Source: Sulfolobus islandicus Y.N.15.51
Lineage (GTDB): Archaea; Thermoproteota; Thermoprotei_A; Sulfolobales; Sulfolobaceae
Direction: 5' to 3'
Length of the DNA stretch: 64,000 nt
Assembly (NCBI RefSeq): GCF_000022485.1
Contig: NC_012623.1
Span: 1,576,501 to 1,640,500 of the forward strand
Below the pieces are notes generated by a model. It did no database searches. It was not told the DNA's origin and was given only the letters and a program-made list of their open reading frames with translations. Made by a program: the position numbers and the translations under genes. Of the stretch, positions 44,301 to 54,280 are shown piece after piece; positions within the stretch are counted from its first letter, which is position 1; every line of letters begins with the position of its first letter.

Positions 44301-44654
44301 ATGAAATATCTAATCTCCGTATTAACCGATCCTACAGAAAGTAGGAGCAACATGGCAAAAGTAGCTCATGCAATACTATATGCTATTGAATTAAAGAAAA
44401 ATGGACACGAAGTTTTAATATATTTCGATGGTGGTGGAATTAAGGCAGTTGAGAACGAGAATTTAAGAAAATATATAGACCTTGTTGTTAAAGAAGGACT
44501 CATCTACGGGGCATGTGGCTATTGTGCGTCTCCTTCACATATAGGAGGTAAAGAAAAAATTGAGAAAATTGGAATAAGATTAATAGGAAATGAAGATAAT
44601 CATCTTGGCATAGCAGAATTAGTTAATGAAGGTTATTATCCAATTATAGTGTGA
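44301..44654 (+). CDS. DsrE-family protein
   Basis: The protein has MKYLISVLTDPTESRSNMAK, HAILYAIELKKNGHEVLIYF-DGGGIK and YGACGYCASPSHIGG, the DsrE/DsrF-like fold with a C-x2-C pair that may carry sulfur. I take ATG 44301; a GTG six codons upstream (44283) is the alternative. DsrE proteins relay sulfur or act as peroxiredoxin-like partners. The HAD gene starts 7 bases after its stop, so they are probably co-transcribed. Confidence 0.78.
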   Translation: MKYLISVLTDPTESRSNMAKVAHAILYAIELKKNGHEVLIYFDGGGIKAVENENLRKYIDLVVKEGLIYGACGYCASPSHIGGKEKIEKIGIRLIGNEDNHLGIAELVNEGYYPIIV

Positions 44655-44661
44655 AGGAATA

Positions 44662-45255
44662 ATGCTATACGCATTTGACGTATATGGTACGTTATTTGAC
44701 GTTAATAGCATAGTTGATGAAATTAAAGATATAGAACTGGTAAAGGAATGGAGAAGAAAACAACTAGAATATACATGGCTTTTAACGATTATGGGTAGAT
44801 ATGAGAGTTTCTGGGAAATTACAAGAAAGGCATTAATATATGCCATGAAGAAGTTTAACGTCTCCATAGATGTGGATAAAGCAATGAAAACATGGCTCAA
44901 TCTTACACCTTACGAAGATGTAGTAGAGGCTCTGTCTAAAATAAATGCAAGAAAAGTAACGTTAACTAATGGTGACGAGTGGATGATCAGAGAATTATTG
45001 AGAAATTCAAATTTATTAGGATATTTTGATGAGATTATCACTGCTGAGAAAGTTAAAAAGTATAAACCAGCTAAAGATGTCTATAAATTAGTAGAGGGAG
45101 CAATTTTCATTTCCTCTAACCCTTGGGACATAGCTGGAGCACGTAATGCTGGATTACAAGCAATTTACGTTAATAGATACGGTTATAATTTAGAGGAAAT
45201 AGATATCAAAGATAAAATAAAAATAATTAAATCTTTAAAGGAATTAGTTAAATAA
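44662..45255 (+). CDS. HAD-superfamily hydrolase (paralogue of 6867-7463)
   Basis: HAD motifs are MLYAFDVYGTLFDVNS (nucleophile Asp), KVTLTNGDEWMI (motif II), EKVKKYKPAKDVYKL (Lys), and IFISSNPWDIAGARNAGLQA (motif IV). The cap carries RRKQLEYTWLLTIMGRY, identical to the paralogue. At 197 residues it is typical of haloacid-dehalogenase-type hydrolases. It is in a DsrE-HAD operon inside the inverted repeat. Real substrate unknown. Confidence 0.85.
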   Translation: MLYAFDVYGTLFDVNSIVDEIKDIELVKEWRRKQLEYTWLLTIMGRYESFWEITRKALIYAMKKFNVSIDVDKAMKTWLNLTPYEDVVEALSKINARKVTLTNGDEWMIRELLRNSNLLGYFDEIITAEKVKKYKPAKDVYKLVEGAIFISSNPWDIAGARNAGLQAIYVNRYGYNLEEIDIKDKIKIIKSLKELVK

Positions 45256-45362
45256 TTTTGTAATTAGTAATATTTTTTATATAAAATTTTTATAGGACAT
45301 TGGGTTATGTTAATAAGAGGGTATGATAGTGGCTGAATACTTTTTTAACAAACTAGTATTTC

Positions 45363-45527
45363 AAGACTGTAACTCTTTTACGTAACCACTCGTTATTTTT
45401 AATTACTTCTAAATATCGTTTTGATTAAGTAATGTTTATATAGTATTACAATGTATTTTTTATTAATGATCTCCCTAACTGATGACTGCTCACGAGGGTG
45501 GGAGTGATAAAAGTGGATGGGAGGGTA
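45363..45527 (-). repeat. Right arm of the long inverted repeat
   Basis: Reverse complement of 42175-42344 with about 85% visible identity. It ends at the junction with the ISC1229-like element (45530), so the IS110 element inserted at or next to the end of this repeat. Confidence 0.8.
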
Positions 45528-45633
45528 GTGGCGTTCAGTAATAAATCTTTCGCTCAAACTTCAAGCATAGTATTAGCTAACATTGCCACGTGGGTCCTTT
45601 CAACCCACGTGGCGATTCGGGGGAGGGATTCAC

Positions 45634-47057
45634 CTATTTAGGCTCATAAGGCTTATTATTATACCAAACACTCCAAACAACCCTTGCCAACTTCCTAGCC
45701 AAAGCGACATACAACTTCTTACCCTTCAACCTATCCTTGTGTGTTTCATAAAACTTCAATAAGGTTGGGTTCCTAGAATAACTCCTCATTGCTAAAAAGT
45801 AGAACAAGCTACGCAAGTACTTATTACCCCTCTTGGAAATCCCCCTACTTACCACAGCCTTCCCGCTCCTCTCCACTACGGGATCTAAACCACAATAAGC
45901 CACAAAGGACTCTGGTTTAGGAAAACGCCTAATATCACCAACAATACCAATAATAATACCAGCTGCAAGCCCCCCAACACCCGGTATCGTTAATAGGACA
46001 TGATCTTGAGGAACTTGCCCTTCAATCATCCTCCTAACCTCCTTCAACCTCTCTTGAATCTCAAGAAGGTTTTTAGCCAAGATTTTGATCTCCTCAAGCA
46101 CTATTGGCGTATATTCAAGTTGGTAGAGCTCTTCTCGTGTAAAATCTCCTTTTGCAAGTCTTTCCAACCTATCCTTGTTTACCTTATCGTTATCACTTAC
46201 TAGGAATAGTGCCCTCTTTAACCTATTCTTGTATTTCGTCTCTATGTCCTTTACGGTAGACCCAAAATCTAATTAGTAAAAATAATTTTTATTCATTATT
46301 AGTAGTTCGTAACGATTTAATGTAATTAGTTAGATAATTATATGATAATTTTTATAAATTTCCAAGTACCATATTAGATTTTTTATATTTCCACACAATT
46401 AACTGAGGAATATTATTATAATATTAGAAAATGATAAAGATGTATATGATAGAATCTGTTTTATTTACATTGATTATTTAATACATTATTCTTAATGCTC
46501 TTGATTATGAGTATAATAAAATATATTCTTTTATTTATTAAGAAAAAATATGAGGTTTAATGTTGAATTTATATTTGTAATATGATTTTGGGTCTACCGT
46601 TTAGGAAGAGGTAGAGTGTTGTCATTTCCTTTAAGGGGTTGTAATCGTACTCCTTAGCCTTGTTAACCATGTTTTCTAATTTTTCTGCGTCGTAAAAATC
46701 TGTTTTCTTTCCCCTAAACTCCTTTTCCCTTGATAACACGTTTGGGCTGACTTGTAGTACTCTTACCCCTCTCTCCTTGAAGTATTGTGAAGGCCTTATT
46801 GCGTATACTCCGGTAGGCTCTAGGACTATTACGCAAGGTTTCATCTTGAGGATTTCCTCATAACCCTTCAAGTTGTTCTCGTATTTTCTCACCCTCCCCC
46901 TGCTAGTTATTAAATGTTCTTTTGATATATCTATTCCTATTACCCCTACCTCTTTGTCACACCTATATTCGTGAATTTTATCACAATGTTCAGTCCGACG
47001 GTAGGGGTTAGTCACGCCCGTAGCCGAAGACTTTGCTTCAGAACTCACGTCGACCAT
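45634..47057 (-). pseudogene. IS110-family transposase split by a MITE
   Basis: The N-terminal part (47057 to 46600) has VGVIGIDISKEHLITSRGRV, VLEPTGVYAIRPS and KKTDFYDAEKL with intact DEDD acidic residues, up to TLYLFL. The C-terminal part (from about 46253 down to 45634) has the Tnp20 domain with LLTIPGVGGLAAGIIIGIVG and SGKAVVSRGISKRGNKYL. Except for the inserted element the coding sequence looks intact, so the insertion is recent relative to decay of the copy at 30809. Confidence 0.88.
46254..46599. mobile_element. 346-bp MITE with 16-bp terminal inverted repeats
   Basis: The two ends are CGGTAGACCCAAAATC and its complement. The insertion is flanked by TTTA on both sides (46250-46253 and 46600-46603), while the uninterrupted copy at 31.4 kb has TTTA once, so a 4-bp target duplication is clear. 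No coding sequence. Its ends match those of the DDE element at 59454-60652, the likely source of transposase. Confidence 0.9.
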
Positions 47058-47189
47058 GTTTCCCCAGTCGAGGAGAGTATTACTCTCCCCGACTAATAAA
47101 CCTATATAGGGAATTCACGCAAAACTAGATTATAAACAAAATTAAGTATTACAAGAGAAAATGAAATAAACAAGTAAGGAGTAAAACAA

Positions 47190-47285
47190 GATAAGCCCAG
47201 GGACACTAATGGGATAAAAACCCATTTGAGAGGCTGGCTGTGAAGCCTCTTAAAGAGATTTGAAAACTTGCAAAATGCAAGGTTA
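47190..47285. other. Cluster of three small hairpins
   Basis: AATGGGATAAAAACCCATT (47208-47226), then GAGAGGCTggctgtgAAGCCTCTTA (stem GAGGCT/AGCCTC, 47228-47252), then CTTGCAAAATGCAAG (47268-47282). No reading frame with recognisable protein. They may be a small RNA or an end of a mobile element. Confidence 0.3.
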
Positions 47286-47367
47286 ATGCAAAAACACACA
47301 CCTCTATTGTGGAAACTTTTTTATGGAATTTACATAATTTAAGTATGATAAGAAGGAGGTGTAGTAG

Positions 47368-49857
47368 TTGAAGGGATATAATTACCTCATGATAGGTGCA
47401 TTAGTGACTTTATTAGTAATTCTTTCTATTTTTACGACATCTTTATCTATTTTAAATCCCTTTCTTGGGATTTGGTACTCCTCTGGTAACGTAAATATGC
47501 TAAACGAAATCGTTTCCATCCCTGGCTTAAGTGGTAACGTAAATATATACATAGATAGTAATGGAATAGCTCATATTTACGCAAACAATCTTCATGATCT
47601 CTTTCTCGCTGAAGGTTATTACGAAGCTAGTCAAAGATTATTTGAAATAGAATTATTTGGCCTTTTAGCTATGGGAAATTTAAGCTCTTGGGTTGGTGCG
47701 AAAGCGTTATCCTCGGATATCGCGATGCATTTAATAGGAATACCGCAGAATGCAATAATGAGTGCTCAATACTTAAAGCACAACTATCCAACAATTTACT
47801 CATATCTGGAAGCCTTCTCTCAAGGTGTTAATGATTATATAAATACTTTAAACTATAGGGATTTACCCTTAGAGTTCAAGTTATTAAATGTTAGACCTTA
47901 TTATTGGTCACCAGATTATTCGTTAGCTTTTGGGGAATATATGGGTTGGAGTTTAACTTCAGGATTTAATGATGAACTTAAATCGGCACTACTTTACACA
48001 TACTTCAACTATTCAGAAATCAACGAAATTAATCCATATTATCCTCATTTCATAGATGGAAATCTTACTGTCATCCCTGGGGATGGTACAGTTAACGGTT
48101 ATAATTTAACCGATCAAGGGATTTCACCTCAGTATTTATGGTCGCTAAACTGGTATCAATCATGGGCTACTGGCATAAATAAAGATGAGTTTAAAGATCT
48201 AGTACCACTAATGAAGTATGCCATACTGAACATTTCAGATCCTTTTATCTTGTTTCCGAAATTTGCAAGCAACTCATGGGTTATAACTTCTGATTTTTCC
48301 ACTCAAGGTCCGATACTGGCTAACGACCCGCATTTACCTTTATTTGATCCATCAGTCTGGATTCCATTACAACTTATAGCCCCTGCGTTTAACGTAACCG
48401 GTTGGTCATTGGTTGGTATACCAGGGGTTCTAATAGGACATACCGCCTACACTGCATGGGGATTAACGACACCAGAAGGGAGTTCTTCAGACGCTTATCT
48501 GGAAATAGTGAATGGAAGTCAGTATTATTATAATGGTAAATGGTATCAAATGAATGAGTATAATTACACATTAATGGGCAGAACGTATACCGTTTACTAT
48601 ACTAATAATGGACCACTAGTAGCTAGGTATAAGAACTACGGAATAAGTCTGTATTGGTCTGCGTGGAAAGAGCCGATTCTTACAGTAATTTCCATACTTC
48701 TTTTAGATAATTCAACGTCCTTTAATGATTTAATAAATGCAGCAAAGTATTGGGTAATTCCCCCACAGAACTTGGCAATTGTAAGTAAGCATCATGCAGG
48801 AATAATTGTAGCTGGGCTGTATCCACTTATAAATGAGACTTTACCTAATGGTAAAAGCGTATTGGTAGTGGGTGCAAGAACGCCATTAAACGGTACTGTT
48901 ACGAAGTACGAACCAATTGGTTATATACCCTTCAAATACTTGCCGCAGACATTTGACCCTGTAAGGGGGTTCGCCTTTGCACCTAATCAACCCACTGTTT
49001 GGATAAATTATCCATTTCCATTTATTGGTGGATTCTGGAGCTCCGGTGGTAGAGCTGAAGATATTTATCATTATTTAGAGTATCAACGAAGTGTTAACAT
49101 TAGTGATATGATGAAATTGCAATCCAACGTTACCGATTATTGGGCATCATTACTTACTCCCCTTATAATAAAGGCTATGGTCAATAACACGAATGGCAGT
49201 ATTCAAGGAACTGCATTTAACTATCTACGTAATTGGAACTTCACATTTTACCAAAACGAGGTAGCGCCTACAATATATACTTATATTGTTGCCGAAATGG
49301 TGAATAATAGCATTGCGAAAATACTTAATAAAATGGGTTTAGACATATTAGATATAGCTAGTATACCTTATATTGTACCTGACTTCATATATATTGCACA
49401 ATACGATCCTACATCAATTTGGGTTAATGGAAACTTCACTAACTTAGTTAGGCAATCGTTTGTTAAAGCGATCTCGTTATTAGAACAGAATTTAGGAGAT
49501 AATATAAGCCAATGGTATTGGGGAAGAGTACATTTCTTAGAAATTTACAACCCATTGGGATTAAAGGCGCTTTCCGTTGGCCCTATTCCAATATTTGGTG
49601 ATCCTCATACGCTTGCAGTTGGTTCAACTCCTTATATTCCCACAGTTCCTTTACCTTATGTAACAGTAGGTTCATCGCTTAGGTTTATAGCTTCACCTTA
49701 CTCTTCACAATTCTATGGAATATTCCCAGGTGGTCCTTCAGAGAGTCTAGTTAGCGCGTTTAGAGAGAATCAATTACCCCTATGGTTATCCTTCAAATAT
49801 ATTTCCTATTCAGGATATAATTATACCATAATAGCAAAAATAACATTGGAGGCGTAA
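47368..49857 (+). CDS. Penicillin acylase-type Ntn hydrolase (S45 family), membrane-associated
   Basis: This 829-residue protein starts at a TTG supported by a strong AAGGAGGTG ribosome site 6 bases before it. Residues 8-30 form a signal or membrane anchor. The alpha part includes IYIDSNGIAHIYANNLHDLF and AEGYYEASQRLFEIELFGLL. The autocatalytic cleavage and nucleophile Ser follow in FASNSWVITSDFSTQGPILA-NDPHL. GHTAYTAWGLTTPEGSSSDA and the catalytic Asn region complete the S45 pattern. It likely hydrolyses amides such as acyl-homoserine lactones or other acylated compounds outside the cell; the natural substrate is unknown. Confidence 0.88.
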   Translation: MKGYNYLMIGALVTLLVILSIFTTSLSILNPFLGIWYSSGNVNMLNEIVSIPGLSGNVNIYIDSNGIAHIYANNLHDLFLAEGYYEASQRLFEIELFGLLAMGNLSSWVGAKALSSDIAMHLIGIPQNAIMSAQYLKHNYPTIYSYLEAFSQGVNDYINTLNYRDLPLEFKLLNVRPYYWSPDYSLAFGEYMGWSLTSGFNDELKSALLYTYFNYSEINEINPYYPHFIDGNLTVIPGDGTVNGYNLTDQGISPQYLWSLNWYQSWATGINKDEFKDLVPLMKYAILNISDPFILFPKFASNSWVITSDFSTQGPILANDPHLPLFDPSVWIPLQLIAPAFNVTGWSLVGIPGVLIGHTAYTAWGLTTPEGSSSDAYLEIVNGSQYYYNGKWYQMNEYNYTLMGRTYTVYYTNNGPLVARYKNYGISLYWSAWKEPILTVISILLLDNSTSFNDLINAAKYWVIPPQNLAIVSKHHAGIIVAGLYPLINETLPNGKSVLVVGARTPLNGTVTKYEPIGYIPFKYLPQTFDPVRGFAFAPNQPTVWINYPFPFIGGFWSSGGRAEDIYHYLEYQRSVNISDMMKLQSNVTDYWASLLTPLIIKAMVNNTNGSIQGTAFNYLRNWNFTFYQNEVAPTIYTYIVAEMVNNSIAKILNKMGLDILDIASIPYIVPDFIYIAQYDPTSIWVNGNFTNLVRQSFVKAISLLEQNLGDNISQWYWGRVHFLEIYNPLGLKALSVGPIPIFGDPHTLAVGSTPYIPTVPLPYVTVGSSLRFIASPYSSQFYGIFPGGPSESLVSAFRENQLPLWLSFKYISYSGYNYTIIAKITLEA

Positions 49858-49862
49858 TAGTA

Positions 49863-50207
49863 ATGAAAGGTACAAATACGATTTACATTATCATTTCGTC
49901 AATACTATTAGCATATATAATGCAAATTTTTGTATTGTATCCATTTACAGCAGTAGCTATAGGAATACCCTTAGGATTATTAAGCAGAAAGTATTCAGCG
50001 ATAGGAGGTTTTCTCATAGGATTCTTATCCTCACTTTCCCTATATCTAATTTACCCTATAAACGCTGTTAGTAAAATAGCAGAAATAATTGGACAACTAA
50101 TTGGAATTAACCCATTTCTAGTTGTACTTCTTTACCCACTAATTTACGGTACAATATCATTAATAAGTGCTCTACTATTTTATTATATAGTTAGGCTGAA
50201 TAAATGA
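49863..50207 (+). CDS. Small membrane protein downstream of penicillin acylase
   Basis: The 114-residue protein has three or four hydrophobic helices (IIISSILLAYIMQIFVLYPF, LIGFLSSLSLYLIYPI, VVLLYPLIYGTISLISALLF). It begins 5 bases after the acylase stop, so it is co-transcribed. Family not recognised. It may assist acylase localisation; that is a guess from position only. Confidence 0.65.
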   Translation: MKGTNTIYIIISSILLAYIMQIFVLYPFTAVAIGIPLGLLSRKYSAIGGFLIGFLSSLSLYLIYPINAVSKIAEIIGQLIGINPFLVVLLYPLIYGTISLISALLFYYIVRLNK

Positions 50208-50390
50208 TATAGTCTTTAGCTAACAGATTAATTTTTATAGAATTCAATAACAAATAATAAACTAAAATTGATAAAAATTTTTCTTGTTATTCCTGACATA
50301 TCTCCACTAAAATTGTTTCGGATCTTTCTTCTAATCTCCTTCATGTTTATCAGGAAAAAAGATTATATGTTATAGAAGTTTCTCATTTCC

Positions 50391-51938
50391 TTACTTACCA
50401 CCTTTTTTTCTTAATAATTTAATAAGCGGAATTATCACTATTAATAATACGAGTGTTATGAATGCAGTTATTCCAATATTAAGCCATAGTTCTGGTGTAT
50501 TAACATGAATTCCACTTTCTGATTCATTAACTTGCATAACGCTTATCTCTCCATTTCCATAAAGAACTACATTATTGCCTATGTTTCCGACAATGTATTT
50601 GCCCCCAGGTATATAATAAGGTTTGCCTCCAATTATGATCGTACTCATTAAAATAATTGGCTGGTTTACCCCTAAAACATTTTCGTAGGCATAATTCACG
50701 TTGCTACTGTTGGTAATAACCACGCCGGATACTACTTGACCATTAATTAATTTTCCATCATTATAAACTAAATAGCCATTTGAGGTTTTTAGAAGTACTG
50801 AAGATTCGAAGATGTAAATCTCAGATACTGATGGCACAACATTTCCGTTAATACTTACTGGAACTGAATTTAATTTAATTTCATTGGGGGTAGTGGAAAA
50901 AGGTATTTTAAGACTGTTCGTATCAATTAATTCGCTTACTGTAATTGCTGGACAGGATAATATAAGGGGAATATTATCTATGGAAATGTTTTTTCCACCA
51001 TTGGTAAAAGATAATATTGTTGAGACAAGGGTATTATTGCTTTTATTGGTGTAAGTTATTAGCGGATAAAGATTTGGTGTAGATGGAACACAAGAAATAC
51101 TTATTAATCCTGGAGATAAGAATGGATATGAAATAGTAATATTCTTTATAGGATTATAGAGCATTACTTCAGAGGTATTATAGAACGTTAGGTAGTCTTG
51201 AGTTAAATCTGCTATCTCCCCATTAAAACTAACATTAAACTCGCTTACTCCACCAGAAGTTAGATTTATGACGTTAATAATGTATTGGAGGTTATTATTT
51301 GCCGTTATGATATAGAGGAAGTTATTATTAGGGTTGAGAACAGCATAGGGTTTGCCTGTGAAATTTTAGCCATCCTTCTCAAAGGACAACGGTAGACCAG
51401 TTGTAACAAATGATATTGTTCTAGTAGAATTGGTTATTAAGTTATATGCATTTATGATTATTTCAACTTTAGGTATAACTACTGTGTAACCGTAAACTTC
51501 TTCATTTGTAGTTGATAAGATTTTGCTTGCTACATTAAAAGCATAAATTCCATCATTGTCACCATAAAAGTTATTTACATTTACACTTAACTCCTTAAGA
51601 TTTAGCTTATAGTATTTCATGGTTAATGTATTTATCACATAAACTGTTGTACCATTTAAAAGAAAAGACGTCATGAAATTTGAGACTACATTAAAATAAG
51701 GTTCTACAAAAACCAGCAAGTAGTTAGAGTAAGAGTAAAGATGTGCTATCCCCTCTAAAGGTAACTTAATCGTATAACCACTTAAATTCATTAAGAAAAG
51801 TTGTGTTGTGTTTTGAATATGATACACTACTCCTATTAGATTATTAGTAACAAAAACATAACTAACATTTGAAGGAAAGAGTTGAGGAGAAGCAAAGAAA
51901 CTAATTAGCAAGAGTGGTATTAAGAGTGTTGCTTTCAT
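50391..51938 (-). pseudogene. Secreted membrane-anchored protein with an in-frame stop
   Basis: From ATG 51938 (MKATLLIPLLLISFFASPQL, signal peptide) one frame continues to 50391. It is interrupted only by a TAA at 51366-51368 (FEKDG stop NFTGKPYAVLNP). The total is 515 codons. The outer part is Asn/Thr-rich beta structure and the C-terminus has a membrane helix (IGITAFITLVLLIVIIPLIK) and LLRKKGGK, the layout of Sulfolobales surface proteins. A single nonsense mutation or sequencing error explains the split. Function unknown. Confidence 0.8.
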
Positions 51939-52141
51939 ATGTGAAAAGGGTGAGGAGAATGATTATATATTTTTTCGTAAGAATATATCTAATAAATCAT
52001 GTTAATCTTAAAAATTAATTTGATAAACCTATTATTATACATATCCTAATTTCCTTGAGACGAAACTATGTTTTCACTCTATTCAATCCCATAATTCTCT
52101 AAGAAATCATGTAGTACTTTACGATAGACCTTAAATTCATT
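51939..52141. other. AT-rich spacer
   Basis: Promoter region of the surface protein (AT-rich, TATA-like AATATATAATC about 51961-51971) and spacer to the IS1 remnant; nothing else seen. Confidence 0.35.
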
Positions 52142-52420
52142 TTACAAAAAAAATATCTGAATGTGTGATAGCGTAGTCATTATGTTATAAATTATGAAAT
52201 TAACCTTCTCTCCCATAAGACTAGGACTCACACCATTAGAATACATTTTTAAAGCTTCCTCCCTCAACTCCCTAGAATGGTAAATAGCATCACCCAAGAA
52301 GTACCTACCGCAATCCCTACACAAATACCTCTGCCTACCTAACTACACTTAACTACATGATGAGAACCACAAGATGGACAAGAAACGTCTTGTCTAACTA
52401 AAGCCTTCCTACCCATAACT
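52142..52420 (-). pseudogene. IS1-family remnant (InsA N-terminus)
   Basis: The minus strand reads MGRKALVRQDVSCPSCGSHH-VVKC, then after a shift YLCRDCGRYFLGDAIYHSRE and LREEALKMYSNGVSPSLMGE. This is the zinc-finger and HTH part of IS1-type InsA (C-x2-C ... C-x2-C). The catalytic part is missing. Part of the same sequence recurs at 31961-31986. Confidence 0.7.
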
Positions 52421-52663
52421 AATACTCGTTATACAAATATAAATAGCTTAATAGCGACACCATCTCCACGCTCATAAAAGGAGTATTTAAACATTTTTAT
52501 AAGTGGTGCTTTGTGGATTAGTTCAATTTTTATCTGAGTTAACGTGTAACTTACTTTTAAATCAACGTTCGATTTTGAATTTAAGAAAAATTGATGAGTC
52601 TGACATCTTAGAAAATTGAAGTATTCAGCAAAGCAGATTAGGGAGCAATTCTTAATAACTCAT
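52421..52663. other. Gene-free spacer
   Basis: About 240 AT-rich bases between the IS1 remnant and the nucleotidyltransferase gene; nothing recognised. Confidence 0.35.
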
Positions 52664-53224
52664 TTAACAATAGTCTTTCACTCTCTCAAGGAAATCTTTT
52701 ACTCCTCTTCTCTCACTTTCGAGATTTATGTAATTAACGTCAATTCTGTTCCGTTGGGCGCAATAAACAAGAACAGCCTTATTTCTATCCTCAATACTGT
52801 TCCAGAATTTCCATGCTTCTAGGTAAGTTAATACTACCTCTTCCGGCGGAGTAATATAGATGTAATAAGAGTCAACTTGTACTTTAAGCGGAGATTTACG
52901 TTTATTATAAACGTTATCGACTATGTCAATTCCCTTTTCCGATATTTCCCTTATCTTAGGTAAGTATATTCTTAGCCCAAAATCCGATATCTCCTTTAAT
53001 ACTTGCCGTACTAAGTTTTCCGCTATACCTTCTACTATCACATCCACATCGCCTGTTCTATAGCTTCTACCAGAATATAATTCTACAGCAAAACCACCAA
53101 CGATAATAATCCTACCAAGACCCTTATCTTCTAGAAGAGTATTTAAAATTGCTAGAAATTTTAGAAAGCGATCTGTTTCACTACCTTTCAGCTCACTTAT
53201 TCTTGAAAGTAATTCCCTAAGCAA
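52664..53224 (-). CDS. Nucleotidyltransferase, AbiEii/MenT-like
   Basis: This 186-residue protein has IIIVGGFAVELYSGRSYRTG-DVDVIVE around residues 38-64: GG-x(n)-D-x-D of the nucleotidyltransferase superfamily. Later segments ISEKGIDIVDNVYNKR and YIYITPPEEVVLTYLEAWKF fit the toxin-type DUF1814/AbiEii-like proteins. The small gene upstream overlaps it by 28 nt, forming a toxin-antitoxin-like pair. The fold assignment is good; the toxin role is inferred. Confidence 0.72.
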   Translation of the reverse strand: MLRELLSRISELKGSETDRFLKFLAILNTLLEDKGLGRIIIVGGFAVELYSGRSYRTGDVDVIVEGIAENLVRQVLKEISDFGLRIYLPKIREISEKGIDIVDNVYNKRKSPLKVQVDSYYIYITPPEEVVLTYLEAWKFWNSIEDRNKAVLVYCAQRNRIDVNYINLESERRGVKDFLERVKDYC

Positions 53225-53400
53225 CCAGTCTTGTAATATATTATATCACCTTCCATTTTCCAACAGCCTAACACTTCCAGCAATTTCATATTCTCCTCTC
53301 CAAATTTGGCCAGTCTCTTTAAGTCTTCATCCTTTATCTTACTACCTCTAGGTCTCTGTCTATCTTCTAATAACTTTATTATTAGTTTTGGATCTATCAC
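53197..53400 (-). CDS. Small partner protein of the nucleotidyltransferase
   Basis: The 67-residue protein starts MIDPKLIIKLLEDRQRPRGS and has KDEDLKRLAKFGEENMKLLE. It overlaps the nucleotidyltransferase by 28 nt, so translation is coupled. I recognise no family, but size and arrangement suit an antitoxin. Confidence 0.6.
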   Translation of the reverse strand: MIDPKLIIKLLEDRQRPRGSKIKDEDLKRLAKFGEENMKLLEVLGCWKMEGDIIYYKTGCLGNYFQE

Positions 53401-53458
53401 ACAATTACCTATTCCCTTATTCTTATTAAAGTTTTATTATGGTAATTGCCTTGTGGTA

Positions 53459-53872
53459 TTCAGTAATAAATATTTCGGTTGAACTTCAAGCATAGTGTCA
53501 ACTAAGGTTGCCACGTGAGTCCTTTCAACCCACGTGGTGATTAAGGGGAAGGGTTTCTTTAATTATTTGGGCTCATAAGGCTTATTATTATACCATACAC
53601 TCCATATAATCCTAGCCAACTTTCTAGCCAAAGCAGTGTGCAATTTCCTACTGTGAAGCTTAACCTTGTGGGACTTGTAGAACTTCAGCAAGGTTGGGGC
53701 CTATGGTAATTCATCTCTGCAAGAAAATAAAACAAGCTACGCAAGTATCTATTACCCCTCTTGGGAATTCCCTTACTTATCACAGCCCTACCGCTTCTTT
53801 CCACAACAGGGTCTAATCCACAATAAGCTACAAAGGACTCGGCCTTGAAAAGCGCTTAATATCACCAACAAG
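53459..53872 (-). pseudogene. 3' remnant of a diverged ISC1229-like element
   Basis: Starts with TTCAGTAATAAA, has the CCACGTG(A/G)G...CCCACGTGG hairpin and then the complement of transposase C-terminal codons (YNNKPYEPK-like, KLARIIWSVWYN). Sequence after about 53872 is unrelated. It is more diverged than the other copies and has frame breaks. Confidence 0.75.
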
Positions 53873-54280
53873 AGTGTGAACAATAATTTCATTCAATTGG
53901 AATATTTACATCTATTATCACTTCTTTGTCTAGTAAATATACTGGAGTGTAAATAGGTTATATATCAAGAAGAACGTCGAGAGCCAACGGGTAATCGTGA
54001 ATTTATTTGAATTCCAGGGAAGTGCTTGTCCATTGATGATATTCTGTGTTTTGTTGTTGTGAATCCTTGTTCTGCGTAATCTCTTTGTTGAATTACCCAA
54101 GATTAGGTATTGAGTAAGCAGAAGTATAATAAGCTTCTGATATGTGGGTAGTGTTAATCAGATGCGAATTTTATCGCATAGCCCATTCTATCTCTTACAA
54201 CTAAGATGTCGTTCTTTTTAATCTCTCAAGTATCATATAATAATATGGAGGGGTTTAGGCTTCATAGGATTTCATGATAT
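53873..54280. other. Decayed stretch without recognised gene
   Basis: About 400 bases between an IS110 remnant and a TnpB remnant. A short minus-strand piece reads VYLLDKEVIIDVNIPIE near 53890-53945. Nothing else could be identified. Confidence 0.3.

Larger units (their letters stand above)
45530..47110 (-). mobile_element. ISC1229-like IS110 element interrupted by a MITE
   Basis: Without the 346-bp insert and its 4-bp duplication the copy is about 1.23 kb, matching the name ISC1229. Ends are GGCGTTCAGTAATAAA on the transposase 3' side and ACCTATATAGG on the 5' side. Hairpins are present in both noncoding ends as in the copy at 30706. Confidence 0.82.

Noticed and set aside
47102-47299. Minus-strand 65-codon hydrophobic frame
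   Set aside because: It runs through the IS end and hairpin cluster, has no promoter, and its composition is that of noncoding AT-rich DNA.
51366-51368. In-frame TAA as a recoded sense codon
   Set aside because: TAA recoding is not known in Sulfolobales; a nonsense mutation or sequencing error explains it.
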